Shown: positions 1 through 9,665, numbered from the stretch's first letter. The stretch is DNA of 64,000 nucleotides from Streptomyces sp. DH12 (GCF_020873895.1 NZ_JAHWGT010000001.1:333373-397372); one strand, 5' to 3'. Made by a program: numbers and translations. Notes: a model not told the origin generated them from the sequence alone.

Positions 1-191
1 GACCTCCCACGGACAGCGGCGTCGGCCGATTCTCCCGCACCGGCACCGCTGCGACCGGGAATCCAGTCGGTTGGCGAGAAGCGCTCCAGGTTGCCGGGAG
101 CTCGGAGTGCGCTGTGCGCCCGGGGCGCGCGACGGAGCCGTCCCAGGTAGCCCCACGGCACGGCCGGACCTCGGGCGGGGAGGGCGGTCGC

Positions 192-779
192 TCAGAACTC
201 GCCGGGCGGCAGCGGCAGAGGGAGCCCGGGCAGGCCGTCGATGCTGTGCGCGATGTGGTCCTTCTTGCTGAAGTACGCGCTCAGCGAGGCGTCGTCCTCA
301 CGCGAGAAGCGCCTGGCGTGCAGGTCGCGGTCCTCGTCGTACGACATGAAGGGCACTCCGTAGCCGCAGGAGTCGCGGACGAGTTCGGCCGTCACCACGA
401 TGATCGCGCGCAACCCGTGCGGGGCCGGGTCGATGCCGGGGAAGTGGGCGAGCAGTTCCTTGAACCGCGGGTCGTCACGGAAGACGGGCTCGCCCCGGCC
501 GTGCACCCGGACGATGTTGGGCGGCCCCTGGAAGGCGCACCACATGACCGTGATCCGGCCGTTCTCCCGCAGGTGTGCGATGGTTTCGGCGGTGCTGCCG
601 GCGAAGTCGAGGTAGGCGATCCGCTCCTCGTCGAGCACCGCGAAGGAGCCCTTCAGGCCCTTGGGGGAGAGGTTGACCGTGCCGTCACCGGCGAGCGGGG
701 CCGTCGCGGTGAAGAAGACGGGCTGCTGCTCGATGAAGGTGCGCAGCCGGCCGTCGATGCGCTCGTAAGTCTTTCCCAT
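192..779 (-). CDS. pyridoxamine 5'-phosphate oxidase family protein
   Basis: The 195-residue protein has the split-barrel FMN-binding fold of the PPOX family. The N-terminal stretch around VFFTATAPLAGDGTVNLSPK and the following LDFAGSTAETIAHL segment match the actinobacterial PPOX-like group, whose members use flavin or deazaflavin cofactors for small-molecule redox reactions. Length is normal for the group. The substrate cannot be told from sequence, and the classical PdxH active-site pattern is not obvious, so a pyridoxal role should not be assumed. It is a single gene with no operon partner; about 270 bases separate its start from the next rightward unit. Confidence 0.85.
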   Translation of the reverse strand: MGKTYERIDGRLRTFIEQQPVFFTATAPLAGDGTVNLSPKGLKGSFAVLDEERIAYLDFAGSTAETIAHLRENGRITVMWCAFQGPPNIVRVHGRGEPVFRDDPRFKELLAHFPGIDPAPHGLRAIIVVTAELVRDSCGYGVPFMSYDEDRDLHARRFSREDDASLSAYFSKKDHIAHSIDGLPGLPLPLPPGEF

Positions 780-1053
780 GCCTAAGGATTATGTACAGAA
801 ACCTTTCGCCTGTCTAACGAACTGACGGCTCGGCCCCCGAACGTCGGCGCCTGGTCAGCCGGCGAGACCTGACAGAGAGCGGAGCTGACGGAGCCTCTCG
901 GTCGGGCGCGTGCAAGGGCGCCGGCGGGGAGAGCCCCGCCGGCCCACGGCGTCTGATCGGTGGCATCGCTGGTGCGGGCGGTGGGCTGGGCGAGGCGCGA
1001 GGTCGGGTACCGCTCTTGACCCTCACGCGGCGTCAGGCCGCACAGTCGGTCCC

Positions 1054-1695
1054 GTGGAGGATCACTGGACCGTGGGGCGCGTGGCCGAGCTGGCCGGTGT
1101 GAGCGTCCGCACGCTGCATCACTACGACGAGATCGGACTCGTCAGGCCGTCGGCGCGGACCGCGGCCGGCTACCGGGCCTACTCGGCAGGCGACGTGGAG
1201 CGGCTGAGGGAGGTACTCGCCTACCGGCGGTTGGGCTTCCGGCTGCGGGAGGTCGCGGAACTGGTCGGTGACCCGTCCACCGACGCGGTCGCGCACCTGC
1301 GCCGACTGCGCGGCCTGCAACTGGAGCGGCGTGATCACGCTGACGCCATGGTGGCCGCCATCGACAGGGAGCTCGCGGTACGGGCGAGGGGACTGAGGGT
1401 GACACCGGGAGAGCAACTGGAGCTGCTCGGTGCGCAGCTGTACGACGCGATCGGCGGCGCCTACACCGCGACGCGGCGTACCGATCCGCGGATCGCGGCG
1501 CGGATCCGGGACGCGCTCGGGGACGCGCAGACGGTGCTGGACGTCGGGGCCGGCACCGGCTCCTACGAGCCTGCCGATCGCGAGGTGACCGCAGTGGAAC
1601 CGTCGGCGGTCATGCGGGCGCAGCGGCCCCCCGGGTCGGCGCCGTGCGTGGCCGCCGCCGCGGAACGCCTGCCGTTCGAGGACCACTCCATCTCG
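1054..1695 (+). pseudogene. MerR regulator fused to a truncated SAM methyltransferase
   Basis: From the GTG at 1054 the frame encodes a complete MerR DNA-binding domain (WTVGRVAELAGVSVRTLHHY, then the wing and dimerisation helix), about 110 residues. It then runs without a break into the start of a class I methyltransferase (ALGDAQTVLDVGAGTGSYEP, SAM motif I; AERLPFEDHS, motif II region). Homology stops near 1695, where the catalytic second half should begin. The frame stays open to 2496, but that part lies antisense to the dehydrogenase gene and has no protein character. MerR and this methyltransferase are normally separate genes in Streptomyces, so an in-frame deletion has joined them and a second event removed the 3' end. 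The DNA-binding half might still be made. Confidence 0.6.
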
Positions 1696-1944
1696 GCCTC
1701 CGCCTGCTCACGGCTTGAACCGCGTCGCAGCGCGTGTCCCGCGCCCCCACCTCGCCCGCGGCCGGCGTGCCGTGCCGGGGCTCCGCGAAGTCGGGGTATG
1801 GGTACGTACCCGGAGCCGGGCCCCGGGGGGCCGAACGGCGAAGGGAACCATGCGGGCTCCGGCCGGCATGGCCGGGGCTCCACCGAAGTGCCTGCCCGGA
1901 GCGGACAGGCCCGTCGACCGGTCGCGGGTCACGCGGACAGGCCC

Positions 1945-2811
1945 TCAGGCGCCGGAATGCTTGATCGAACGCCGCATCTCCTCCTCGTACGCGGTGCGCT
2001 GTTCCGGTACGGCCCGGCAGGCGATGGCGTCCACCTGGAGCAGGTCGTCCATCCGGTCGAGCAGAGCCGCCGGGACCAGGTTCGTCCAGGGCAGGACCCA
2101 GCCCAGCCACCGGGGCGCGTAGCTCACGGGGACCGGGCGGCGCAGCGTCCGCTCCACCGCCGCGGCCACGGCGGCGGGGGGCAGGGGGGTCAGCCCGCAG
2201 GGCAGGCGCAGGCCGTGCGACATGTGGGTCGCCGCGAGGCTGGGGAGGATGGCGCTCACGTGTACGCCGCTGCCCCGTACTTCCCGGCGCAGCGCCCGGG
2301 ACAGTGCGAGGACGCCTGCTTTGGTGGCGCTGTACGCGGCCATGCCGGCCATGGGCCTGGTGGCGGCGGCGCTGGCGATGTTGATCAGATGACCGGTGCC
2401 GCGTTCCTGCATGACCGCCACGGCAGCTCGGCTTCCGTGCAGCACGGCGTTGAGGTTGACGGCCACGACACGGTCCACGAGTGCGGCGGACTGTGACCGG
2501 AGGGGGCCGATGGGCAGGATGCCGGCGTTGTTGACCCAGACGTCCAGGCGGCCGAAGTGGTGCAGGGCGTGCTCGGCCAGCGTGTGGCACACCATGGGCT
2601 CGGAGACGTCACCGACCACGGCGCGGTGCCCGGGGCCGAGTGAGGTGAGCACGTCCTCGGCCGTCGCCGGGTCGATGTCGCAGATGACGAGTCGGTGCCC
2701 TCGATCGGCCAGGGTCATGGCGATCCGCCGGCCGATGCCGCGTCCGGCTCCGGTCACCACGGCCACCCGGTCGATGGCGTCGCCCTTCGCGTGAGCATGC
2801 GCTGACGTCAT
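1945..2811 (-). CDS. SDR family NAD(P)-dependent oxidoreductase
   Basis: A 288-residue classical short-chain dehydrogenase. It shows the Rossmann motif TGAGRGIGRR near residue 21, the NNAG motif, the catalytic serine in NIASAAATRPMAG and the YSATK Tyr-Lys pair. The cofactor-binding Asp in VICDIDP suggests a preference for NAD(H). The C-terminal portion past residue 230 is longer than usual. Its ATG overlaps the stop of the upstream flavin monooxygenase (ATGA), so the two are translationally coupled and probably act on the same substrate: oxygenation followed by oxidation or reduction of a carbonyl or alcohol. The substrate is unknown. Confidence 0.9.
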   Translation of the reverse strand: MTSAHAHAKGDAIDRVAVVTGAGRGIGRRIAMTLADRGHRLVICDIDPATAEDVLTSLGPGHRAVVGDVSEPMVCHTLAEHALHHFGRLDVWVNNAGILPIGPLRSQSAALVDRVVAVNLNAVLHGSRAAVAVMQERGTGHLINIASAAATRPMAGMAAYSATKAGVLALSRALRREVRGSGVHVSAILPSLAATHMSHGLRLPCGLTPLPPAAVAAAVERTLRRPVPVSYAPRWLGWVLPWTNLVPAALLDRMDDLLQVDAIACRAVPEQRTAYEEEMRRSIKHSGA

Positions 2812-4031
2812 GTTCGCTGCATCGCCTTTCGAGAGCGGGGGCGGGGGAAGGGCGAGCCGAGCTGCGTGCCCGCGCGGCTGATGGCGCGGGCGATCTGGCG
2901 GGCGTCGACTCCCGCCTGGTAGAGCGCCCCGTGGAGCGGGTTGCCGAAACCGGCGAAATACAGACCGGGTGCGTCCGGACAGGCGCGAGCTCCCGTGACC
3001 GGTGGCCTCCCGGCGGTACCCAGCATGTCGCCGGCGTCGATCAGGTCTTCCAGACCGGTCCGGTAGCCCGTCGCGGCGATGACGACGTCGGGGGCGAGGG
3101 CCGTGCCGTCGGCCAAGTGGACGAGGGCGCCCCGAAAGCGGGTCGTCTCGGCGACCGGCCGGACCCGGCCGTCGAGCACGGCGGCGACGATGCCCCGGTC
3201 GTGTACGGGGCTCGTCTCATCACGCGCTGACCGCGCGTACAAGCCCTCCTCGGGCAGCGGTAGTCCGTGCGCGGACAAGTCCGGGAGGAACAAGCGGCGG
3301 ATGAGCCTGGTGGCGCTGTCTCCCCAGGCGGGAGGGAGCCGACGCGCCCAGATCCCCGCGGCCTGCCAGCGGCTGCTGTTCATCGGGACGATGTTCGGTG
3401 CGGCACGGACCGACAGCCAGACCCGCGCTGCTCCGGCCCGGCTGAGGGCGACAGCGATCTCCGTGCCGCTGTTCCCGGCCCCGACGACCAGCACGCGGCG
3501 CCCTTCACAGGACGCGGGGTCGCGGTAGTCCTTCGAGTGCAGAAGCCGGCCGGTGAAGGAACCGACACCGGGCCAGTGCGGCACATGGGGCGTGTGGTTG
3601 CGGCCTGTGGCGAGCACGACCGCGCGGGCGGTCAGGTCGCCGTGCCCGGTGCGGACGAGCCATTCGACTGCCGTGGAGCCGGCTACGGACCGGCGCCGGC
3701 CGAGCGTCACCCGCTCGACCTGTGTGCGGGTGCGCACATCGAGCCGGTGGTGGACGGCGTACTGCTCCAGATAGGCGGCCCAGTCGTCGCGCGTGACCCA
3801 GGTGCCGGCACTCCGAGGGACGGGAAAACCGGGAAGGCTGGACAGCCGCCGGGGGGTGTGCAGCCGCAGGTGGTCGTAGTGGGCGCGCCACCCGTCGCCG
3901 ATGCGGCCCGAGCGCTCGACGACCACGACGGGCACGCGGGCGCGGCGCAGCATGGCGGCTGTCGCCAGGCCACTGGGACCGGCGCCGACCACGACCACCG
4001 GACTGGAGGCAGGAATGTCACTTTTCGTCAT
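2808..4031 (-). CDS. flavin-containing monooxygenase (FMO-like)
   Basis: A 407-residue flavoprotein monooxygenase. The FAD Rossmann motif VVVGAGPSGLATA lies near the N-terminus, the FMO signature FTGRLLHSKDY is central, the NADPH Rossmann motif VLVVGAGNSGTEI follows, and an ATG motif (VIAATGYRTGL) is near the C-terminus. This order is that of FMO and Baeyer-Villiger type enzymes, which use NADPH and O2. The start at the ATG ending at 4031 (MTKSDIPASS) is preferred over an upstream in-frame ATG because it sits behind an AGGGA-like ribosome site. It is the first gene of a two-gene operon with the SDR gene. Confidence 0.9.
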   Translation of the reverse strand: MTKSDIPASSPVVVVGAGPSGLATAAMLRRARVPVVVVERSGRIGDGWRAHYDHLRLHTPRRLSSLPGFPVPRSAGTWVTRDDWAAYLEQYAVHHRLDVRTRTQVERVTLGRRRSVAGSTAVEWLVRTGHGDLTARAVVLATGRNHTPHVPHWPGVGSFTGRLLHSKDYRDPASCEGRRVLVVGAGNSGTEIAVALSRAGAARVWLSVRAAPNIVPMNSSRWQAAGIWARRLPPAWGDSATRLIRRLFLPDLSAHGLPLPEEGLYARSARDETSPVHDRGIVAAVLDGRVRPVAETTRFRGALVHLADGTALAPDVVIAATGYRTGLEDLIDAGDMLGTAGRPPVTGARACPDAPGLYFAGFGNPLHGALYQAGVDARQIARAISRAGTQLGSPFPRPRSRKAMQRT

Positions 4032-4455
4032 AGTTCCCTGGCAACGAAACCGCCGACCCACGGGTCACGGTGGCCCTACCGCCGCGCTGACCGACACGGA
4101 CGCCGCGCACCGGCCGGTGTGCGGCACCGTCATCCCGGAACCCGGCGACCGTGTCGCCGCGCTCCGCAATGTTGCGGGCGCGGTGCCCCGGAGCGTGCCG
4201 AGACGGCCACTCGCCGGACCTGATCCGGTCCGGCCCGGGACCGCGGATGCAGTGCCGCGGGTCGGCCTCCTGGACCGGGTCACGTAGGGGATCGACACCT
4301 GGTCCTGTGCGCGCGTGGCGGCCACTCGCACAGGTCGAAGACCCCTCCGTCGACCCGACGACATCTCACCCCCAGTACAACCTTCGGACGTGATCAAGGG
4401 TCTGACCCGGCGCGCAGCTCCTGACGCGCGCCCTGCCCCTTGAGAGGAACCCGCT
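4032..4455. other. divergent intergenic region
   Basis: This stretch separates the leftward monooxygenase operon from the rightward secreted-protein gene and must hold both promoters. I see no convincing coding frame. A short imperfect palindrome (CGCACCGG/CCGGTGTGCG) lies near 4107-4125. Confidence 0.4.
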
Positions 4456-6732
4456 TTGACCCACGTTCGTCCCGCCCGGCAGCAACTCGTCGCAGCTGTC
4501 ACCACCGTCCTGGCCGCGACCGTCGGTACGGGCCTCGTGACGGCGCCCGCGACAGCCGCGACGCCCACCGCTGCCGTCGCCGCGGAGGCCGGATCCACCG
4601 GCGCGCGGGCAACCGCCGAAGGCGTGATCCCCATTCCCCGCACCGACCAGATCCTCAGTGTCGGCCCGACCGGGTTCCTCTCGGTGGAGCGCCGGTGGGA
4701 CCACACGTACTACCGCTGGACCAGCACCGTCGACGGCACCACCACGACCCTCCCCGAGTGGTACAGCGGGTACCGCGGCGGCGGCTCCGACACCGTCGTC
4801 GCCAAGGAGGACGGCACGACCCGGTACCTGCTCCACGACATGTCGTCGCCGGGCGGCGACCCGGCGGTCGTGAACCAGCCCGACACCCGGCTCTACTGGA
4901 AGGGCGTGGTCGGCAGGACTCTCCTCTTCTCGTCCTGGGACAGCCAGAGCAAGGTGGGCCGGCTCCGCCTGATCGGCGAGGGGAACCAGGCGGGCAGCGA
5001 CCGGCAGGTGACCGGTCTCGCGTCGAACACCAGGGTCCAGAGCGTCGAGGCCCTGTCGGACAGCTCGGCGCTCGTCCGGTACGTCTCGGCGGACGCCGAC
5101 GCCGACCGCTCCTACCTCGCCGTCGTGGACGTCGCCACCGCCTCCGTCGTCGAGAAGCGGGAGGTGGGCGTGTCCGCGTACGACACCGACACGGCCCTCT
5201 CCGGGGACCGCTGGGTCTGGGTCGACGCCCCGACGTCCGCGCACGCCAAGCTCATGCACGCCACCCGCCACGGCTCGGGGAGCACGCCGGCGGTGGAAGC
5301 GGCCGACCTGGGCGACTCCGTCCGGCCGCACATCGGCGTCCTGGGCGACTGGGCCACGTACGCGGCTCCGGGCGGCGCCGCCGCGACCGAGGCGTCCCCG
5401 CGGTTCGCGCTCGGTGCCGTCAACCTCGTCGACGGATCCACGGTCAGGCTCCTCGACCACGCCTCGTCCACCGTTCCCGCCGCCGACGGCGCGCTCCTGG
5501 TGCGCGGCGGTACGGTCGCCCACGGCGAGGGGGTCTACCGGATCGCGCTCGGGGCGGACGGCAAGCCCACCGCCACGCTCATCGCGAGCACCGGTGAGCC
5601 GACCGCACTCACGCTGCACACCACGGGCACCCCCCAGGTCGTCGACCTCGACAAGAACAACGGCCAGGCCCTGCTCCGCTGGGTACTCTCCAGGACCAAC
5701 GCACAGGGCTCGGTGACGGTGCGCCATGTCGCCACCGGCCGCAGCGTGCGGTACGACTTCGCGCAGGCGGCCACCTTCGAGGGCAAGGGATCCGTCGACT
5801 TCCGCTGGGACGGGATGCTCCCCAACGCCCAGGGCATGAAGGAATTCGCGCCCAGCGGCGACTACGCCTGGGACTTCACCGCCTCCCCGCTCAACGGCAT
5901 CGGACCGGACGTCGCGCAGACCGGCACCTTCAAGGTCACCCGCACGGCCGGCCTGCACGACTACACGGACAACAGCACACCGGACCTGCTCTCCCGTGAC
6001 GCCGCGGGCGTGCTGTGGCGCGACGACTCGGCCAAGGTGGCGTCCGCGCCGCAGCCGTACTCGACGGGGCGGGTGCAGGTCGGCCGCGGCTGGCAGATCT
6101 ACAACCAGCTGGAGGCCGTCGGAAACATCGCCGGCAGCCCGGCAGCCGACCTCCTCGCCCGTGACAAGGACGGCGTGCTCTGGCTCTACCAGGGCAACGG
6201 AAACGGCAACTTCGCCGGCCGTACGAAGGTCGGCGGCGGCTGGCAGATCTACACCCACATGACCGGCGGCAGCGACCTCGACGGCGACGGGAAGTCCGAC
6301 CTCCTCGCCACGGACGCCGCCGGCGACGTGTGGTTCTACAAGGGCACGGGCAGCGCCAGCGCGCCGTTCGCAACCCGCAAGAAGATCGGCTCGGGCTGGG
6401 GGATCTACAACCAGCTCACCGCCACCGGCAACATCACCGGCACCCCCGCCGGAGACCTCATCGCCCGCGACAAGGCCGGTGTCCTGTGGCTGTACGAGGG
6501 CAAGGGCGACGGCACCTTCGCGCCGCGCACGAGGATCGGCGGCGGCTGGGGCGTCTTCACCCACCTCGTCGGCATCGGCGACGCCGACCGCGACGGCCGG
6601 GCCGATCTCTACGCGGTCGGAACCTCCGGCGCCAAGTTCTACGCGGGCACCGGCGACACGGCGGCCCCGTTCAAGCCCGCCGCCCCGGGCAGCCTGCTGG
6701 GGGACTCGGCGCCCGTCAACGCGGTCCTCTGA
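4456..6732 (+). CDS. secreted FG-GAP/VCBS repeat protein
   Basis: A 758-residue exported protein. The TTG at 4456 follows GAGAGGAA at ribosome-site distance, and the first 35 residues form a signal peptide (Arg/Gln n-region, hydrophobic VTTVLAATVGTGLVTAP, then an Ala-rich cleavage region). Residues 50-500 look like a beta-propeller-type module with a FlgD-like segment (DFRWDGMLPNAQG) before the repeats. From about residue 505 there are at least four FG-GAP/VCBS repeats with Ca-binding DLDGDGKSD and DADRDGRAD loops alternating with GGGWQIYTH-type strands. Such repeats occur in cell-surface and extracellular proteins. A perfect 16-bp hairpin follows 80 bases after the stop. Confidence 0.85.
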   Translation: MTHVRPARQQLVAAVTTVLAATVGTGLVTAPATAATPTAAVAAEAGSTGARATAEGVIPIPRTDQILSVGPTGFLSVERRWDHTYYRWTSTVDGTTTTLPEWYSGYRGGGSDTVVAKEDGTTRYLLHDMSSPGGDPAVVNQPDTRLYWKGVVGRTLLFSSWDSQSKVGRLRLIGEGNQAGSDRQVTGLASNTRVQSVEALSDSSALVRYVSADADADRSYLAVVDVATASVVEKREVGVSAYDTDTALSGDRWVWVDAPTSAHAKLMHATRHGSGSTPAVEAADLGDSVRPHIGVLGDWATYAAPGGAAATEASPRFALGAVNLVDGSTVRLLDHASSTVPAADGALLVRGGTVAHGEGVYRIALGADGKPTATLIASTGEPTALTLHTTGTPQVVDLDKNNGQALLRWVLSRTNAQGSVTVRHVATGRSVRYDFAQAATFEGKGSVDFRWDGMLPNAQGMKEFAPSGDYAWDFTASPLNGIGPDVAQTGTFKVTRTAGLHDYTDNSTPDLLSRDAAGVLWRDDSAKVASAPQPYSTGRVQVGRGWQIYNQLEAVGNIAGSPAADLLARDKDGVLWLYQGNGNGNFAGRTKVGGGWQIYTHMTGGSDLDGDGKSDLLATDAAGDVWFYKGTGSASAPFATRKKIGSGWGIYNQLTATGNITGTPAGDLIARDKAGVLWLYEGKGDGTFAPRTRIGGGWGVFTHLVGIGDADRDGRADLYAVGTSGAKFYAGTGDTAAPFKPAAPGSLLGDSAPVNAVL

Positions 6733-6814
6733 CGACGCCGGCCTCCTTCCGGTGAACCCGCTCTGACGGACACCGGCACGGTCGCCCACGCGGTGCTTGG
6801 GCGCCCCGGGCGCC

Positions 6815-6856
6815 GGTGAGGGCGGATGCGAGCAGCAGCCCGCATCCGCCCTCACC
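6815..6856 (+). terminator. 16-bp stem hairpin terminator
   Basis: A perfect inverted repeat: 6815-6830 pairs with 6841-6856 around a 10-nt loop. It lies downstream of the FG-GAP protein gene and is the natural stop for that transcript. No U-tract follows, as is usual in Streptomyces. Confidence 0.75.
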
Positions 6857-7234
6857 GAACCGGCTGCCGCTCGAACAGCGGCGTGTTCTTCCTCCGTCCA
6901 CGCCCGCTGCCGGACCCAGGTCGGAGGGAGGCGCCTCGTCATGCTGGGAATCGGCGCGGAAAGACTGCGCCTTCGGTCCGTGGGCCCGGATCCCACCGCC
7001 CCGCGACCGGTTCGAGCGGGCCTGTGCACAGCTGTGCCTCCCGTCGTGGAACGCGCTGGACACCCGGCATCGGGGCGTGGCCGGGCAGCTCCCGCCGGCT
7101 GCGCTCGCCCGCGTCCTGGGCGTGTACGCGTCGCGGGTGATGACGCCGCGCGACTCCACGGCCGGTGACCGGTCCGGAGCTGATGACCGCGCTGCGCCCC
7201 CGGACCCGCGCCTCCTGGCCCGACCTGCAGCCAC
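6857..7234. other. non-coding or degenerate stretch
   Basis: No gene is supported. A rightward reading around 7010-7140 contains VAGQLPPAALARVLGVYASR, which resembles the tail of a recombinase or integrase DNA-binding segment, but it has no start or conserved continuation. I treat it at most as a possible gene remnant. Confidence 0.3.
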
Positions 7235-7729
7235 TCAGCCGGGCCGGGGGACCGCTTCGTCGTCGCCCAGCTCGCACAGGGCAAGGACGGCCGCGTGCTG
7301 CTCGGCGGTGAACCCGAAGGGCCGCACGCCCTCCTGCTCGTACCCGAGCCACATGTCGCGCTGATCGTCGGCGTACTCCCGCAGGACCTGCCGGGCCACC
7401 TGGGGAGCGACGTCGAGCGCGACGGCCACCTGCCGCCAGGTGGCGCCCAGTCCCAGGGCCTCGTGGATGCGGTTGCCGCGCCCGCACTCCACATCCCGGC
7501 GTATGGACTCCCGCAAGGCGAGCACAGCCAAGGCGTCGTGTGCGTCGCCGGGCTCGACCTCCTGAGGGGAACGGACAGGCGTCCGACGGGTCGGCATCCG
7601 GTTGCGGAACAGCCGGTCCTCGTGGCGACTCACCTTCTCGATCTGCCACGACAGCGGGGTGGCGACGGGCACGTCGTGCGGAGCGCGGATCTCCAGATCC
7701 GTCCAATCGGCGTGCTGGTCGGTCGTCAT
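7235..7729 (-). CDS. hypothetical protein with a helix-turn-helix-like segment
   Basis: A 164-residue soluble protein that starts at an ATG behind a strong AGGAGGAAGCCC ribosome site. Near residue 100 the stretch GATWRQVAVALDVAPQVARQ has the spacing of a helix-turn-helix (a TW-x-QVA-x-ALDV core seen in many short Streptomyces proteins), followed by an Arg/Asp-rich helix. No catalytic motif or membrane segment is visible. I do not recognise a named family. A DNA-binding or partner-binding role is inference from this one segment. Confidence 0.65.
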   Translation of the reverse strand: MTTDQHADWTDLEIRAPHDVPVATPLSWQIEKVSRHEDRLFRNRMPTRRTPVRSPQEVEPGDAHDALAVLALRESIRRDVECGRGNRIHEALGLGATWRQVAVALDVAPQVARQVLREYADDQRDMWLGYEQEGVRPFGFTAEQHAAVLALCELGDDEAVPRPG

Positions 7730-8033
7730 GGGCTTCCTCCTGGCGATAGATCGGTCGAGTCAACCAGACCACGACGGTTGCAGGCCGGACCCAGCCCGGC
7801 AATCTGGTCGACCCGCCCACCAGCCGCGACCAGACGGCGAAGGTGCCCGCTGCTCTCGCGGCACGTCCCGCACGCCGCCGTGTCAGAGCGGCGGGTGCCC
7901 AGTCGCTGATTGCCCGCATCCGGCATGAAAGCACTGGCCTGACCTGCCGAGATCCCTCATGACGGGCGGATTGGCAGCGAAGGAGGATGTGTCGGCGGGC
8001 CAGGGTGCCCGGCATTCTTGGGGGTGGATCAGA
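7730..8033. other. divergent intergenic region
   Basis: About 300 bases between the leftward hypothetical gene and the rightward broken membrane-protein gene. No coding frame or long palindrome is evident. It presumably carries two divergent promoters. Confidence 0.35.
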
Positions 8034-8746
8034 GTGACCGAACGGCAAGGGCTGACAGCTGTGCAGGCTGGAGCAAGGCGGATCCTCGGACTGCTGCTGA
8101 TCATGCTGTCGGCGGCCCCCGCGGCGGGCTGCGTCCTCACGTTCGCTGACTGGCTGCCCGCCGACGTCACGCGGTACGAGGAGTACCGCGCGGCCGAGCG
8201 CTGCGCCGCCGGCTCGACGCTCCGTACGTGGTGGCAGGACTGCCTGCGGGACGACGAGGTGAATCATCGTGGACACGGTGATCGAACACAGGACCAGGAA
8301 CAGCGATTACCGGGCGGCAGTGAAGAGCGAGCGGTTCAAGGGCGACCTGCACTTCGGCAGTTCCGGGCCCCTTCTGGAGATGCTGCGGGCAGGTGACAGG
8401 GCCGTCGCCACCGTCTGGCGCGGCGACATCGTCGCGCTCTCCCAGGGCGGGATCCGGCAGGGGACCTCTGACGAGCCGCGGGACGAGCCCCAGATGACGG
8501 CCGCCATAGGCACGGAACTCGGGCTGCTCGCGCTGCTCGGCACCGTCTTCGGTGCGGCACGCTTCGCCGCACCCCGAGACCCCGGCATCTTCACCTGGAG
8601 CAGGTCCGGCCAGGTCCTCTTCATCACCAACCTCGTGGCCCTCTTCGGCGTGGGTCTGCCCGCGCTGTGGCTCGGCATCCCCTGGCAACTCGTGACGCCG
8701 ACGATGGTGGCGATCCTGCTCGTTGTAAGTTTCTTCCTGCTGGACG
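8034..8746 (+). pseudogene. frameshifted and truncated membrane protein
   Basis: The first part, from GTG 8034, has a hydrophobic helix (ILGLLLIMLSAAPAAGC) and continues to about 8260 as ADWLPADVTRYEEYRAAERC. The sequence then continues one frame over from about 8260 (VIEHRTRNSDYRAAV, ERFKGDLHFGSSGPLLEML) and ends with two hydrophobic helices (ELGLLALLGTVFGAARFA; LFITNLVALFGVGLPALWLG). Together these make one familiar actinobacterial membrane-protein layout of two or three spanning helices around an exported loop. A frameshift lies within about 8250-8268. The 3' end is cut at about 8746, exactly where the antisense RHS remnant begins. It has been disabled twice, or once plus a sequencing error. 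Confidence 0.65.
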
Positions 8747-8995
8747 AGTGGCCACGGTCACCCAGGCGGTCCACAGCCCGGTGGGGCCGGTGTGGTTGAT
8801 GGAGTCGCCCATGGCGAAGAGCCAGAGGTTGGCTTCCTGACCGGAGAGGTCGGGCCGGGTGCAGCGTCCGGTGTCGGGGTCCTGGCAGCGGGCGCCCATC
8901 TCGTACAGCCGGGTCGGGTCGGCGTAGGTGCCGGCGAAGGGGTGTGGCTCGGTGGCGGATGCCGTGGTGGTGCGAGGCCGACCGGCGGGGTTGTC
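8747..8995 (-). pseudogene. RHS-repeat core domain remnant
   Basis: The leftward frame carries the signature of the RHS repeat-associated core domain: HPFAGTYADPTRLYEMGAR, then DPDTGRCTRPDLSGQE, then AMGDSINHTGPTGLW. In intact RHS/YD-repeat toxins this segment closes the beta cage just before the variable toxin tip. Only about 80 residues remain. There is no upstream repeat region and no toxin tip, because the coding sense runs straight into the broken membrane-protein gene. It is a fragment left by recombination. Confidence 0.8.
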
Positions 8996-9117
8996 GGCGT
9001 GGACGGCGCGGCCGGAGCCGGGCGGCGCGGTTCCGGAGCGCCCGGTGGAGGGCCGGCGGGCGGGCGCCGGGAGGGGTGTCGGCCTGTGCCCGCCGCCGGG
9101 TGTGCCATGGTGAGGGC

Positions 9118-9660
9118 ATGACGTGGAACGGTGACGCGTACCAGGAGCGGTTCGACCGCATCGCTGCGGAGGGTCAGGACGTCCATGGCGAGGCCGCGCT
9201 GGTCCGCTCCTTCGCACCGGCCACGGTTCTGGACGCGGGCTGCGGCACCGGGCGGGTGGCCGCCGAGCTGGCCCGCCACGGGATCGCCGTGGTGGGCGTG
9301 GACATCGACGAGTCGATGCTCGCCACCGCGCGGCGCCTGGCGCCGGGCATCCCCTGGTACCGGTGCGATCTGGCAGAGCTCGACCTCGGGCAGTCGTTCG
9401 ACATCGTGGTGATGGCGGGCAACGTCCCGCTGTTCACCGCACCGGGAACGCAGCCGGCCCTGGTCGCCGGGGTGGCGGGCCACGTCGGGCCGGCCGGGCG
9501 CCTCGTCGCCGGGTTCTCCCTGGACCGCGGGTACACGCTGGACGACTACGACACGCACTGCCGTGCGACGGGCCTCACCCTCGAAGCCAGGTACGCGACG
9601 TGGTCCCGGGACCCCTACACCGGCGGCGAGTACGCTGTCTCCGTACACCGCAAGCGCTGA
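9118..9660 (+). CDS. class I SAM-dependent methyltransferase
   Basis: A 180-residue compact methyltransferase. Motif I is ATVLDAGCGTGRVA near residue 37, the acidic residue binding the ribose is in VVGVDIDESML, and a motif IV-like region is FDIVVMAGNVPLF. The start ATG at 9118 overlaps its ribosome site GGTGAGGG. At 180 residues it is the minimal Rossmann core without a substrate lid, so the methyl acceptor cannot be inferred. An 8-bp GC hairpin follows at 9666-9685. Confidence 0.85.
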   Translation: MTWNGDAYQERFDRIAAEGQDVHGEAALVRSFAPATVLDAGCGTGRVAAELARHGIAVVGVDIDESMLATARRLAPGIPWYRCDLAELDLGQSFDIVVMAGNVPLFTAPGTQPALVAGVAGHVGPAGRLVAGFSLDRGYTLDDYDTHCRATGLTLEARYATWSRDPYTGGEYAVSVHRKR

Positions 9661-9665
9661 CCACC

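Noticed and set aside
4366-7494. A 1,042-codon leftward open frame
   Set aside because: It lies opposite the FG-GAP protein and adjacent genes; composition is Gly/Val/Arg filler without conserved features.
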